A stretch of 64,000 nucleotides of DNA from assembly GCA_963942565.1 (NCBI GenBank), contig OZ012684.1:95501055-95565054 (forward strand), written 5' to 3'. The stretch is from Maea johnstoni. Taxonomy: Eukaryota > Annelida > Polychaeta > Spionida > Magelonidae. Shown one piece after another: positions 12,748 to 23,288 of the stretch. Position numbers and translations under genes: made by a program. Position 1 is the stretch's first letter; each line of letters opens with the position of its first letter. The notes below the pieces were generated by a model. It was not told the origin of the DNA, did not search any database, and saw nothing but the letters and a program-made list of their open reading frames with translations.

Positions 12748-13854
12748 ATTTGCTTACGACTTTTTAGAGACCAAATGAATCTCAAACAGGAAGTGTCCCA
12801 ACATCATGCCTTACTCTCTTTATTTCCTGTTTCTCCTGCCCAGGAAATACTCTAGAATAACGCCAAGGCTCAGGGATCTGTCCACACGTCAGCCTATACA
12901 CTCTTGGCAGTCATGTTCTCGTCCTTTGGCTTAGCACCACATTTCAGTACTGCCATCTATTCGCAGCTAGCAGAAGTGCTACTACATCGTATCTCGCTGC
13001 CAAACTCTGGACTGTCCATGGTCTTATGGGGTTAAGTTGTGAATATCCAGTCGTTTAAAATGTTTCAAAGCCTACACCCTCATCCTCATAATAGAACCAA
13101 CTGTGACTGTCAAGGCCATCAGTGAGCAGAGCATTTAAGGTACCACTTACGGTATCTCCAAACCTCACATAGGCTTGCACACAGAAAGGAAAGATTTTGG
13201 CTTTTAATTTTCTCGATATTGAATTTCACCAAATCGAGGGCACTTTAAAGTAGCACTTTGGCCATCAAGTCTTATCGGATTTGCTTGAAACGTTGGATTT
13301 AAATAGCTAATAGTATTACATATATAAATAGTTAGATTATGCAATCTAGCTAGAAGTTTAGAAATATGCCTTTTTCCTCATTTTCAATGAAAAATCGGAA
13401 AGTAAAGGTCATGCAATTTGAACACAGCAAAAAGTAGAGAAAGTGCGATAGTTTTCCCTCTGTTTTGATATTTTCTCCAGATTAATGGAAATTGATGGTC
13501 GGCAAGTGTGGATAGCATCTCTGTTTGATAACACTATGCATGTTTTTCATGTGTTTACCCGAAATATTTACAACCTGCAAGGAGCTTACATTTATGATTC
13601 TCAATGTTTTCTCAATTAAAAGACCTTTCAGGCAATATATACTTTATATAGGCCAAGAAGTCAAATTAAAGCAGGGTAGAGGAAAAACCAGGCCCAGAAA
13701 ATTATCCCCGTAAGCTAGGTTAAAAGTATTTTAAAAATAATAAATTAATAAAATAAAACAAAATAAAATGATATAAAGCAACGAAAAATGAAAGTGGGAA
13801 GCATGGCCATGTATGTTATAAGATAAACATTAAAAGAAAATTAAAAAGAGAGCA

Positions 13855-13972
13855 GCCTACAACACACAGTATTCCCAGGCGGTCACCCATCCAAGTACTA
13901 ACTGCGCTCGATGTTGCTTAACTTCGGTGATCGGACGAGAACCGGTGCATTCAACATGATATGGTCGTAGGC
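13855..13972 (-). rRNA. 5S ribosomal RNA, unit 12
   Basis: Majority sequence. The downstream spacer is of the unit 2/8 type (CCAGAAAATT). A 4-bp CTAG duplication lies in the spacer near 13347. Confidence 0.97.
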
Positions 13973-15074
13973 ATTTGTTTACGACTTTTTAGAGACCAAA
14001 TGAATCTCAAACAGGAAGTGTCCCAACATCATGCCTTACTCTCTTTATTTCCTGTTTCTCCTGCCCAGGAAATACTCTAGAATAACGCCAAGGCTCAGGG
14101 ATCTGTCCACACGTCAGCCTATACACTCTTGGCAGTCATGTTCTCGTCCTTTGGCTTAGCACCACATTTCAGTGCTGCCATCTATTCGCAGCTAGCAGAA
14201 GTGCTACCACCTCGTATCTCGCTGCCAAACTCTGGACTGTCCATGGTCTTATGGGATTAAGTTGTGAATATCCAGTCGTTTAAAATGTTTCAAAGCCTAC
14301 ACCCTCATCCTCATAATAGAACCAGCTCTGACTGTCTAGGCCATCGGTGAGCAGAGCATTTAAGGTACCACTTACGGTATCTCCAAACCTCACATAGGCT
14401 TGCACACAGAAAGGAAAGATTTTGGCTTTTAATTTTCTCGATATTGAATTTCACCAAATCGAGGGCGCTTTAAAGTAGCACTTTGGCCATCAAGTCTTAT
14501 CGGATTTGCTTGAAACGTTGGATCTAAATAGCTAATAGTATTACATATATAAATAGTTAGATTATGCAATCTAGAAGTTAAGAAATATGCCTTTTTCTCA
14601 TTTTCAATGAAAAATCGGAAAGAAATGGTCATGCAATTTGAACACAGCAAAAAGTAGAGAAAGTGCGATAGTTTTCCCTCTGTTTTGATATTTTCTCCAG
14701 ATTAATGGAAATTGATGGTCGGCAAGTGTGGATAGCATCTCTGTTTGATAACACTATGCATGTTTTTCATGTGTTTACCCGAAATATTTACAACCTGCAA
14801 GGAGCTTACATTTATGATTCTCAATGTTTTCTCAATTAAAAGACCTTTCAGGCAATATATACTTTATATAGGCCAAGAAGTCAAATTAAAGCAGGGTAGA
14901 GGAAAAACCAGGCCCAAAAAATTATCCCCGTAAGCTACGTTAAAAGTATTTTAAAAATAATAAATTAATAAAATAAAACAAAATAAAATAATATAAAGCA
15001 ACGAAAAATGAAAGTGGGAAGCATGGCCATGTATGTTATAAGATAAACATTAAAAGAAAATTAAAAAGAGAGCA

Positions 15075-15192
15075 GCCTACAACACACAGTATTCCCAGGC
15101 GGTCACCCATCCAAGTACTAACTGCGCTCGATGTTGCTTAACTTCGGTGATCGGACGAGAACCGGTGCATTCAACATGATATGGTCGTAGGC
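15075..15192 (-). rRNA. 5S ribosomal RNA, unit 13
   Basis: Majority sequence, full length, T5 terminator. Confidence 0.97.
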
Positions 15193-16293
15193 ATTTGCTT
15201 ACGACTTTTTAGAGACCAAATGAATCTCAAACAGGAAGTGTCCCAACATCATGCCTTACTCTCTTTATTTCCTGTTTCTCCTGCCCAGGAAATACTCTAG
15301 AATAACGCCAAGGCTCAGGGATCTGTCCACACGTCAGCCTATACACTCTTGGCAGTCATGTTCTCGTCCTTTGGCTTAGCACCACATTTCAGTGCTGCCA
15401 TCTATTCGCAGCTAGCAGAAGTGCTACCACCTCGTATCTCGCTGCCAAACTCTGGACTGTCCATGGTCTTATGGGATTAAGTTGTGAATATCCAGTCGTT
15501 TAAAATGTTTCAAAGCCTACACCCTCATCCTCATATTAGAACCAGCTGTGACTGTCTAGGCCATCGGTGAGCAGAGCATTTAAGGTACCACTTACGGTAT
15601 CTCCAAACCTCACATAGGCTTGCACACAGAAAGGAAAGATTTTGGCTTTTAATTTTCTCGATATTGAATTTCACCAAATCGAGGGCGCTTTAAAGTAGCA
15701 CTTTGGCCATCAAGTCTTATCGGATTTGCTTGAAACGTTGGATCTAAATAGCTAATAGTATTACATATATAAATAGTTAGATTATGCAATCTAGAAGTTT
15801 AGAAATATGCCTTTTTCTCATTTTCAATGAAAAATCGGAAAGAAATGGTCATGCAATTTGAACACAGCAAAAAGTAGAGAAAGTGCGATAGTTTTCCCTC
15901 TGTTTTGATATTTTCTCCAGATTAATGGAAATTGATGGTCGGCAAGTGTGGATAGCATCTCTGTTTGATAACACTATGCATGTTTTTCATGTGTTTACCC
16001 GAAATATTTACAACCTGCAAGGAGCTTACATTTATGATTCTCAATGTTTTCTCAATTAAAAGACCTTTCAGGCAATATATACTTTATATAGGCCAAGAAG
16101 TCAAATTAAAGCAGGGTAGAGGAAAAACCAGGCCCAAAAAATGATCCCCGTAAGCTACGTTAAAAGTATTTTAAAAATAATAAATTAATAAAATAAAACA
16201 AAATAAAATGATATAAAGCAACGAAAAATGAAAGTGGGAAGCATGGCCATGTATGTTATAAGATAAACATTAAAAGAAAATTAAAAAGAGAGC

Positions 16294-16402
16294 ACACAGT
16301 ATTCCCAGGCGGTCACCCATCCAAGTACTAACTGCGCTCGATGTTGCTTAACTTCGGTGATCGGACGAGAACCGGTGCATTCAACATGATATGGTCGTAG
16401 GC
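16294..16402 (-). pseudogene. 5S rRNA copy, 3'-truncated, unit 14
   Basis: Fourth carrier of the 10-bp 3' deletion. The rest of the gene is of majority type. Confidence 0.9.
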
Positions 16403-17504
16403 ATTTGCTTACGACTTTTTAGAGACCAAATGAATCTCAAACAGGAAGTGTCCCAACATCATGCCTTACTCTCTTTATTTCCTGTTTCTCCTGCCCAGGA
16501 AATACTCTAGAATAACGCCAAGGCTCAGGGATCTGTCCACACGTCAGCCTATACACTCTTGGCAGTCATGTTCTCGTCCTTTGGCTTAGCACCACATTTC
16601 AGTGCTGCCATCTATTCGCAGCTAGCAGAAGTGCTACCACCTCGTATCTCGCTGCCAAACTCTGGACTGTCCATGGTCTTATGGGATTAAGTTGTGAATA
16701 TCCAGTCGTTTAAAATGTTTCAAAGCCTACACCCTCATCCTCACAATAGAACCAGCTGTGACTGTCTAGGCCATCGGTGAGCAGAGCATTTAAGGTACCA
16801 CTTACGGTATCTCCAAACCTCACATAGGCTTGCACACAGAAAGGAAAGATTTTGGCTCTTAATTTTCTCGATATTGAATTTCACCAAATCGAGGGCGCTT
16901 TAAAGTAGCACTTTGGCCATCAAGTCTTATCGGATTTGCTTGAAACGTTGGATCTAAATAGCTAATAGTATTACATATATAAATAGTTAGATTATGCAAT
17001 CTAGAAGTTTAGAAATATGCCTTTTTCTCATTTTCAATGAAAAATCGGAAAGAAATGGTCATGCGATTTGAACACAGCAAAAAGTAGAAAAAGTGCGATA
17101 GTTTTCCCTCTGTTTTGATATTTTCTCCAGATTAATGGAAATTGATGGTCGGCAAGTGTGGATAGCATCTCTGTTTGATAACACTATGCATGTTTTTCAT
17201 GTGTTTACCCGAAATATTTATAACCTGCAAGGAGCTTACATTTATGATTCTCAATGTTTTCTCAATTAAAAGACCTTTCAGGCAATATATACTTTATATA
17301 GGCCAAGAAGTCAAATTAAAGCAGGGTAGAGGAAAAACCAGGCCCAAAAAATGATCCCCGTAAGCTACGTTAAAAGTATTTTAAAAATAATAAATTAATA
17401 AAATAAAACAAAATAAAATGATATAAAGCAACGAAAAATGAAAGTGGGAAGCATGGCCATGTATGTTATAAGATAAACATTTTAGAAAAATTAAAAAGAG
17501 AGCA

Positions 17505-17622
17505 GCCTACAACACACAGTATTCCCAGGCGGTCACCCATCCAAGTACTAACTGCGCTCGATGTTGCTTAACTTCGGTGATCGGACGAGAACCGGTGCAT
17601 TCGACATGATATGGTCGTAGGC
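17505..17622 (-). rRNA. 5S ribosomal RNA, unit 15
   Basis: Full length with T20C. The downstream flank has TTTAGAAAAATT in place of TTAAAAGAAAATT. Its 5'-side spacer (plus-strand right) is the one split by the transposon. Confidence 0.96.
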
Positions 17623-18009
17623 ATTTGCTTACGACTTTTTAGAGACCAAATGAATCTCAAACAGGAAGTGTCCCAACATCATGCCTTACTCTCTTTATTT
17701 CCTGTTTCTCCTGCCCAGGAAATACTCTAGAATAACGCCAAGGCTCAGGGATCTGTCCACACGTCAGCCTATACACTCTTGGCAGTCATGTTCTCGTCCT
17801 TTGGCTTAGCACCACATTTCAGTGCTGCCATCTATTCGCAGCTAGCAGAAGTGCTACCACCTCGTATCTCGCTGCCAAACTCTGGACTGTCCATGGTCTT
17901 ATGGGATTAAGTTGTGAATATCCAGTCGTTTAAAATGTTTCAAAGCCTACACCCTCATCCTCATATTAGAACCAGCTGTGACTGTCTAGGCCATCGGTGA
18001 GCAGAGCAT

Positions 18010-18013
18010 TTAA
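18010..18013. repeat. TTAA target site duplication, left copy
   Basis: Uninterrupted units read GCATTTAAGGTACC. Here the left flank reads GCATTTAA and then element sequence, and the right flank resumes TTAAGGTACC. A 4-bp TTAA duplication leaves a symmetric element (AGGGG...CCCCT). A 5-bp TTTAA reading is possible but makes the ends asymmetric. Confidence 0.88.
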
Positions 18014-18057
18014 AGGGGAACTTGGGGAAAAACACATCTTAGGTTTATATGAAAGTT
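18014..18057 (+). repeat. Left terminal inverted repeat
   Basis: Begins AGGGGAACTT and contains TTATATGAAAGTT at 18045-18057. Aligned without gaps to the reverse complement of the right end, 26 of 44 positions agree. The agreement is concentrated in the first 5 and last 13 bases, which are probably the transposase contacts. Confidence 0.8.
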
Positions 18058-18164
18058 CATGAACATAGCTCAACATCTGTCATAAACAGAGAAGCCCTAG
18101 AGCTCCACACAAAGAGAAATCTCAAATTGCAATTAGTGAATAGCACCTTCACTGAGGCAGGGCA

Positions 18165-18175
18165 GCCGCCATCTT
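18165..18175 (+). promoter_or_regulatory. YY1-like site, left subterminal
   Basis: GCCGCCATCTT fits the YY1 pattern GCNGCCATNTT exactly. It lies 151 bp inside the left end and points inward, upstream of the plus-strand reading frame. The right arm has an equivalent site. Factor binding is an inference from the motif. Confidence 0.5.
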
Positions 18176-18303
18176 GGATCTGAGTCAACTCATGCTGCTA
18201 TAGTCTATGTAAATGGGTGGCAAGCAGCTTAGTGGGTGTATTAGATAAAGCCAGTAGCTCTGTCTACGAGGTAGATATTTCACTGCTCTGAAGCACATTC
18301 AAG

Positions 18304-18435
18304 ATGTTTAGGTATGCAAATCCCTACGACTTTGAACCAAGAGTGGCTGAAGGGGATCAGGTGGATTATATGGACATAGTTCAAGGTGTTGATGAATTTG
18401 ATGGTCAAGATGTGGAAACAGAGGGCTGGCGCTAA
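18304..18435 (+). CDS. Short acidic reading frame, possible P2RX7-like transposon protein fragment
   Basis: 43 codons from ATG to TAA. The peptide starts MFRYANPYDFEP and becomes acidic (many D and E), ending ETEGWR. The PYxFEP motif followed by an acidic stretch and a W recalls the N-terminal part of the P2X7-C-terminus-like (ballast domain) proteins common in invertebrate and fish genomes, in which the W is normally followed by a cysteine-rich zinc-binding region. That region is not present here, so this would be a first exon or a truncated remnant. The frame lies 140 bp downstream of the left YY1-like site and converges on the THAP gene. The family match rests on motif recall only; chance remains possible. 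Confidence 0.4.
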   Translation: MFRYANPYDFEPRVAEGDQVDYMDIVQGVDEFDGQDVETEGWR

Positions 18436-19374
18436 AATAGCATGTTGTGGTGCACCTGTCAGACTTCTTTCCTTCTTTAAATTATCAGGCCCCTTCCAAA
18501 GGTCTTCTTGACATTTCTTTTCTATAATCTTCATGAATATGTACACAATTACTAAAGGAAATGAAGATGATTGCTGTTCTCAGTACTGCTAGTCACTTCC
18601 TGTGTTTACTACCTTGTGTCCCATGGGGTCTAGATGTGTAATGCCAATTGGACAAGGTCAATTACCCTGTGTGTCCCTTTCCTTTACTTACTTTTGTTAT
18701 TACCCTAGGGACCTAGACATAAGACAAAACCTCAGTTGTAACACAACTAACAAAATCCTGCACAGTCTATTCTCAGTGGATTAATAAAGACCATGTTGAG
18801 GTACCTATGAAAATTGCCATTCACCCTGAAAGTTAGCTGTTAGGGTTGCTAAAGTCTGTACATCAGATCATAATAATGAAGAGTATGATTATTAATCATA
18901 AGTCATTAAGAGAAGGTTGGTAATGAGTTAATGAAAATGTCATTTATTCTATCATAAATAAAAGAAAGGGTCATTTGCAATTTGAGATATTTTGATTTCA
19001 ACCTTCCTCTATATTGCAGTACTATTTAGAAATGTATTTCTTCCCAGTGAAAATGGGGTCATGAGTGACTATAACCTTAGCTGTTTCAATTTTGTAAGTT
19101 AGGGAATGATATTTACCCTTCTCATGCTGGCTTAATATTAAACATTTAATGCATACACATGTGCTTATATTCGTTGAGCAACTGAATGAAGGTAAATCAT
19201 GTTGAGACTAGTAAATGTATACCAATAAAGTAAATAAATCCCGAAATTGATAAATTGCAAGATCACTTCTGCTTGAAATAAGAGATTTATGAAAATTGGT
19301 TACCAGATATTATATCCTTGAAGAAAGTAAGACTAGATGCAATAGGAGTCGCATGGAGCATAATAAAAGGTGTA
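18436..19374. other. Central non-coding part of the transposon
   Basis: AT-rich DNA with no supported gene. It contains AATAAA on the plus strand at 18783-18788 and AATAAA on the minus strand (TTTATT at 18943-18948). These could end the two converging transcripts without overlap, but such hexamers are common in AT-rich sequence. A perfect 17-bp palindrome (TATGATTA-T-TAATCATA) lies at 18884-18900. Open frames here (for example minus-strand 18280-18546) show no family features. This is probably what remains after deletion of the coding centre. Confidence 0.6.
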
Positions 19375-19704
19375 TCAATTGTGACTGTTTCTTTTTTTGA
19401 AGAAGTGTGAGAGATTATGCACACCTATTTCACAAGTACCCAAACCTTCTAAAAAAGCATCCCTCTTCAGAACCTTGTTAACTGTACTCTGAAGTAATCC
19501 TGACTGCAGTGTGTGATTCCTGACATAATCCTCGTCAGTGAAGTGGTCTGAACATACATATGCATACTTCAGGACAGGTGGGTTTAAAAGTTTCATGGAT
19601 GCTAACCACTGTTTTTGTCTAAATTTACTACTAGGAAATCTATGAAAGCTTTCTCCACTACCGTGTCTTTTTTTACAGCCAATTGCTGCACATGATTTCA
19701 CCAT
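19375..19704 (-). CDS. THAP-type zinc-finger protein fragment (Kolobok transposase N-terminus)
   Basis: 109 codons. The THAP domain is a C2CH zinc-coordinating DNA-binding fold, used by transposases to recognise their own ends. Ligands are visible as C5-x4-C10-x40-C51-x2-H54. The invariant P24 (FHRFPSS), W33 (KQWLASM) and F55 (SDHF) are present. The start MVKSCAAIGC is chosen because THAP domains sit at the extreme N-terminus; the frame is open upstream to an ATG at 19845, but that 47-residue extension has no THAP character and is probably leader. The usual closing AVPxxF motif is replaced by KRDAFLEG. No catalytic domain follows, so the protein is at most a DNA-binding remnant or a first exon. 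A host THAP gene exon is the alternative, made unlikely by the flanking TIRs. Confidence 0.8.
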   Translation of the reverse strand: MVKSCAAIGCKKRHGSGESFHRFPSSKFRQKQWLASMKLLNPPVLKYAYVCSDHFTDEDYVRNHTLQSGLLQSTVNKVLKRDAFLEGLGTCEIGVHNLSHFFKKRNSHN

Positions 19705-19851
19705 TTTCTTGTTTGATATATACGTTTTTATGCAACTTGTGCAGAGAGCTCTTGTCAGGAGCACTGCTGTTAGATACACTGCCCAGAGGTAGCTTGGAGA
19801 CAGGATGTGATCCCTGCCACCCGATTGTGTCACAGCTGATAGCACTTGAAA

Positions 19852-19862
19852 AACATGGCCGC
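19852..19862 (-). promoter_or_regulatory. YY1-like site, right subterminal
   Basis: GCGGCCATGTT on the minus strand fits GCNGCCATNTT. It is 152 bp inside the right end and points inward, about 150 bp upstream of the THAP start. It mirrors the left site almost to the base. Confidence 0.5.
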
Positions 19863-19970
19863 ACCCAGTGGCTGGCAGAGGCTGTCTAGGAGGATGACAA
19901 TACGCAAAAATCTCCCCTCACGGGATCACTGAGAGAAAAAGAATGGTAGCATCCTGTTCTTGAAGTGTAT

Positions 19971-20014
19971 AACTTTCATATAAGCTGATATGTTTGTGAG
20001 CCTTTAGGGCCCCT
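19971..20014 (-). repeat. Right terminal inverted repeat
   Basis: On the minus strand it begins AGGGGCCCTA and has TTATATGAAAGTT at the same distance from the end as the left repeat (19971-19983). Confidence 0.8.
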
Positions 20015-20018
20015 TTAA
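20015..20018. repeat. TTAA target site duplication, right copy
   Basis: Matches the left TTAA. The following GGTACCACTT continues the normal 5S spacer without loss. Confidence 0.88.
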
Positions 20019-20730
20019 GGTACCACTTACGGTATCTCCAAACCTCACATAGGCTTGCACACAGAAAGGAAAGATTTTGGCTTTTAATTTTCTCGATATT
20101 GAATTTCACCAAATCGAGGGCGCTTTAAAGTAGCACTTTGGCCATCAAGTCTTATCGGATTTGCTTGAAACGTTGGATCTAAATAGCTAATAGTATTACA
20201 TATATAAATAGTTAGATTATGCAATCTTGAAGTTTAGAAATATGCCTTTTTCTCATTTTCAATGAAAAATCGGAAAGAAATGGTCATGCAATTTGAACAC
20301 AGCAAAAAGTAGAGAAAGTGCGATAGTTTTCCCTCTGTTTTGATATTTTCTCCAGATTAATGGAAATTGATGGTCGGCAAGTGTGGATAGCATCTCTGTT
20401 TGATAACACTATGCATGTTTTTAATGTGTTTACCCGAAATATTTACAACCTGCAAGGAGCTTACATTTATGATTCTCAATGTTTTCTCAATTAAAAGACC
20501 TTTCAGGCAATATATACTTTATATAGGCCAAGAAGTCAAATTAAAGCAGGGTAGAGGAAAAACCAGGCCCAAAAAATTATCCCCGTAAGCTACGTTAAAA
20601 GTATTATAAAAATAATAAATTAATAAAATAAAACAAAAATAAAATGATATAAAGCAACGAAAAATGAAAGTGGGAAGCATGGCCATGTATGTTATAAGAT
20701 AAACATTAAAAAAAAATTATAAAGAGAGCA

Positions 20731-20848
20731 GCCTACAACACACAGTATTCCCAGGCGGTCACCCATCCAAGTACTAACTGCGCTCGATGTTGCTTAACTT
20801 CGTAGATCGGACGAGAACCGGTGCATTTCACATGATATGGTTGTAGGC
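20731..20848 (-). rRNA. 5S ribosomal RNA, unit 16 (divergent)
   Basis: Five substitutions: G7A, T20G, G21A, A45T and C46A. The T5 terminator is reduced to T3 (ATAAAGAG on the plus strand), and the upstream flank reads ACCAC for ACGAC. Probably a decaying copy; unit 25 is its closest relative. Confidence 0.88.
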
Positions 20849-21950
20849 ATTTGCTTACCACTTTTTAGAGACCAAATGAATCTCAAACAGGAAGTGTCCC
20901 AACATCATGCCTTACTCTCTTTATTTCCTGTTTCTCCTGCCCAGGAAATACTCTAGAATAACGCCAAGGCTCAGGGATCTGTCCACACGTCAGCCTATAC
21001 ACTCTTGGCAGTCATGTTCTCGTCCTTTGGCTTAGCACCACATTTCAGTGCTGCCATCTATTCGCAGCTAGCAGAAGTGCTACCACCTCGTATCTCGCTG
21101 CCAAACTCTGGACTGTCCATGGTCTTATGGGATTAAGTTGTGAATATCCAGTCGTTTAAAATGTTTCAAAGCCTACACCCTCATCCTCATAATAGAACCA
21201 ACTGTGACTGTCTAGGCCATCGGTGAGCAGAGCATTTAAGGTACCACTTACGGTATCTCCAAACCTCACATAGGCTTGCACACAGAAAGGAAAGATTTTG
21301 GCTTTTAATTTTCTCGATATTGAATTTCACCAAATCGAGGGCGCTTTAAAGTAGCACTTTGGCCATCAAGTCTTATCGGATTTGCTTGAAACGTTGGATC
21401 TAAATAGCTAATAGTATTACATATATAAATAGTTAGATTATGCAATCTTGAAGTTTAGAAATATGCCTTTTTCTCATTTTCAATGAAAAATCGGAAAGAA
21501 ATGGTCATGCAATTTGAACACAGCAAAAAGTAGAGAAAGTGCGATAGTTTTCCCTCTGTTTTGATATTTTCTCCAGACATATGGAAATTGATGGTCGGCA
21601 AGTGTGGATAGCATCTCTGTTTGATAACACTATGCATGTTTTTAATGTGTTTACCCGAAATATTTACAACCTGCAAGGGGCTTACATTTATGATTCTCAA
21701 TGTTTTCTCAATTAAAAGACCTTTCAGGCAATATATACTTTATATAGGCCAACAAGTCAAATTAAAGCAGGGTAGAGGAAAAACCAGGCCCAAAAAATGA
21801 TCCCCGTAAGCTACGTTAAAAGTATTATAAAAATAATAAATTAATAAAATAAAACAAAATAAAATGATATAAAGCAACGAAAAATGAAAGTGGGAAGCAT
21901 GGCCATGTATGTTATAAGATAAACATTAAAAGAAAATTAAAAAGAGAGCA

Positions 21951-22068
21951 GCCTACAACACACAGTATTCCCAGGCGGTCACCCATCCAAGTACTAACTG
22001 CGCTCGATGTTGCTTAACTTCGGTGATCGGACGAGAACCAGTGCATTCAACATGATATGGTCGTAGGC
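21951..22068 (-). rRNA. 5S ribosomal RNA, unit 17
   Basis: Full length with C29T. First copy of this recurrent variant in the window. Confidence 0.97.
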
Positions 22069-23170
22069 ATTTGCTTACGACCTTTTAGAGACCAAATGAA
22101 TCTCAAACAGGAAGTGTCCCAACATCATGCCCTACTCTCTTTATTTCCTGTTTCTCCTGCCCAGGAAATACTCTAGAATAACGCCAAGGCTCAGGGATCT
22201 GTCCACACGTCAGCCTATACACTCTTGGCAGTCATGTTCTCGTCCTTTGGCTTAGCACCACATTTCAGTGCTGCCATCTATTCGCAGCTAGCAGAAGTGC
22301 TACCACCTCGTATCTCGCTGCCAAACTCTGGACTGTCCATGGTCTTATGGGGTTAAGTTGTGAATATCCAGTCGTTTAAAATGTTTCAAAGCCTACACCC
22401 TCATCCTCATAATAGAACCAACTGTGACTGTCTAGGCCATCGGTGAGCAGAGCATTTAAGGTACCACTTACGGTATCTCCAAACCTCACATAGGCTTGCA
22501 CACAGAAAGGAAAGATTTTGGCTTTTAATTTTCTCGATATTGAATTTCACCAAATCGAGGGCGCTTTAAAGTAGCACTTTGGCCATCAAGTCTTATCGGA
22601 TTTGCTTGAAACGTTGGATCTAAATAGCTAATAGTATTACATATATAAATAGTTAGATTATGCAATCTAGAAGTTTAGAAATATGCCTTTTTCTCATTTT
22701 CAATGAAAAATCGGAAAGAAAGGGTCATGCAATTTGAACACAGCAAAAAGTAGAGAAAGTGCGATAGTTTTCCCTCTGTTTTGATATTTTCTCCAGATTA
22801 ATGGAAATTGATGGTCGGCAAGTGTGGATAGCATCTCTGTTTGATAACACTATCCATGTTTTTAATGTGTTTACCCGAAATATTTACAACCTGCAAGGAG
22901 CTTACATTTATGATTCTCAATGTTTTCTCAATTAAAAGACCTTTCAGGCAATATAAACTTTATATAGGCCAAGAAGTCAAATTAAAGCAGGGTAGAGGAA
23001 AAACCAGGCCCAAAAAATGATCCCCGTAAGCTACGTTAAAAGTATTATAAAAATAATAAATTAATAAAATAAAACAAAATAAAGTGATATAAAGCAACAA
23101 AAAATGAAAGTGGGAAGCATGGCCATGTATGTTATAAGATAAACATTAAAAGAAACTTAAAAAGTGAGGA

Positions 23171-23288
23171 GCCTACAACACACAGTATTCCCAGGCGGTC
23201 ACCCATCCAAGTACTAACTGCGCTCGATGTTGCTTAACTTCGGTGATCGGACGAGAACCGGTGCATTCAACATGATATGGTCGTAGGC
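23171..23288 (-). rRNA. 5S ribosomal RNA, unit 18
   Basis: Majority gene sequence. The 3' flank is AAAAAGTGAGGA instead of AAAAAGAGAGCA (plus strand), shared only with unit 21. Confidence 0.97.

Larger units (their letters stand above)
1..18009. repeat. 5S rDNA tandem array, left segment (units 1-15)
   Basis: Head-to-tail units of about 1,220 bp, each with one minus-strand 5S gene. Successive gene starts are 1,220 bp apart (462, 1682, then 4112, 5332, 6552, 7772); the step differs mainly where a copy has lost 10 bp. Units differ by a small number of substitutions. Units 1-3 and 7-9 share diagnostic spacer variants (ACTAC for ACCAC near 810 and 8120; CCAGAAAATT near 1521 and 8830; the truncated gene in units 3 and 9), so a block about 7.3 kb away has been copied. 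Units 11-12 share the first two of these markers. Units 4 and 5 share GCTGCCAACT and AACACTAGAC, which mark a tandem doubling. The window starts inside a spacer, so the array continues to the left. Confidence 0.97.
18014..20014. mobile_element. Kolobok-like DNA transposon, non-autonomous, 2,001 bp
   Basis: A single insertion into the 5S spacer. The boundaries come from comparison with 50 empty units and are exact to the base. Ends are AGGGG and CCCCT inside a TTAA duplication. Terminal inverted similarity shows bases 1-5 and 32-44 identical from each end. The interior encodes a THAP zinc finger on the minus strand and a short acidic PYDFEP-containing frame on the plus strand, converging on a non-coding centre. 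Of the families I know, Kolobok combines TTAA targets with a THAP transposase; P elements have THAP but 8-bp targets, and piggyBac has TTAA but no THAP. No catalytic core is visible, so this is probably an internally deleted copy mobilised by a complete relative elsewhere. Confidence 0.8.

Noticed and set aside
18280-18546. 88-codon minus-strand open frame in the transposon
   Set aside because: No domain features. It overlaps the better-supported plus-strand PYDFEP frame in antisense.
19705-19845. N-terminal 47-codon extension of the THAP frame
   Set aside because: The THAP domain normally begins at its first methionine (here at 19704). The upstream peptide shows no conserved features and is probably untranslated leader.
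21455-21700. An 81-codon minus-strand open frame in units with the ACATATGG spacer variant
   Set aside because: It is open only where TTAATGG is replaced by CATATGG; most units have a stop there. No family features.
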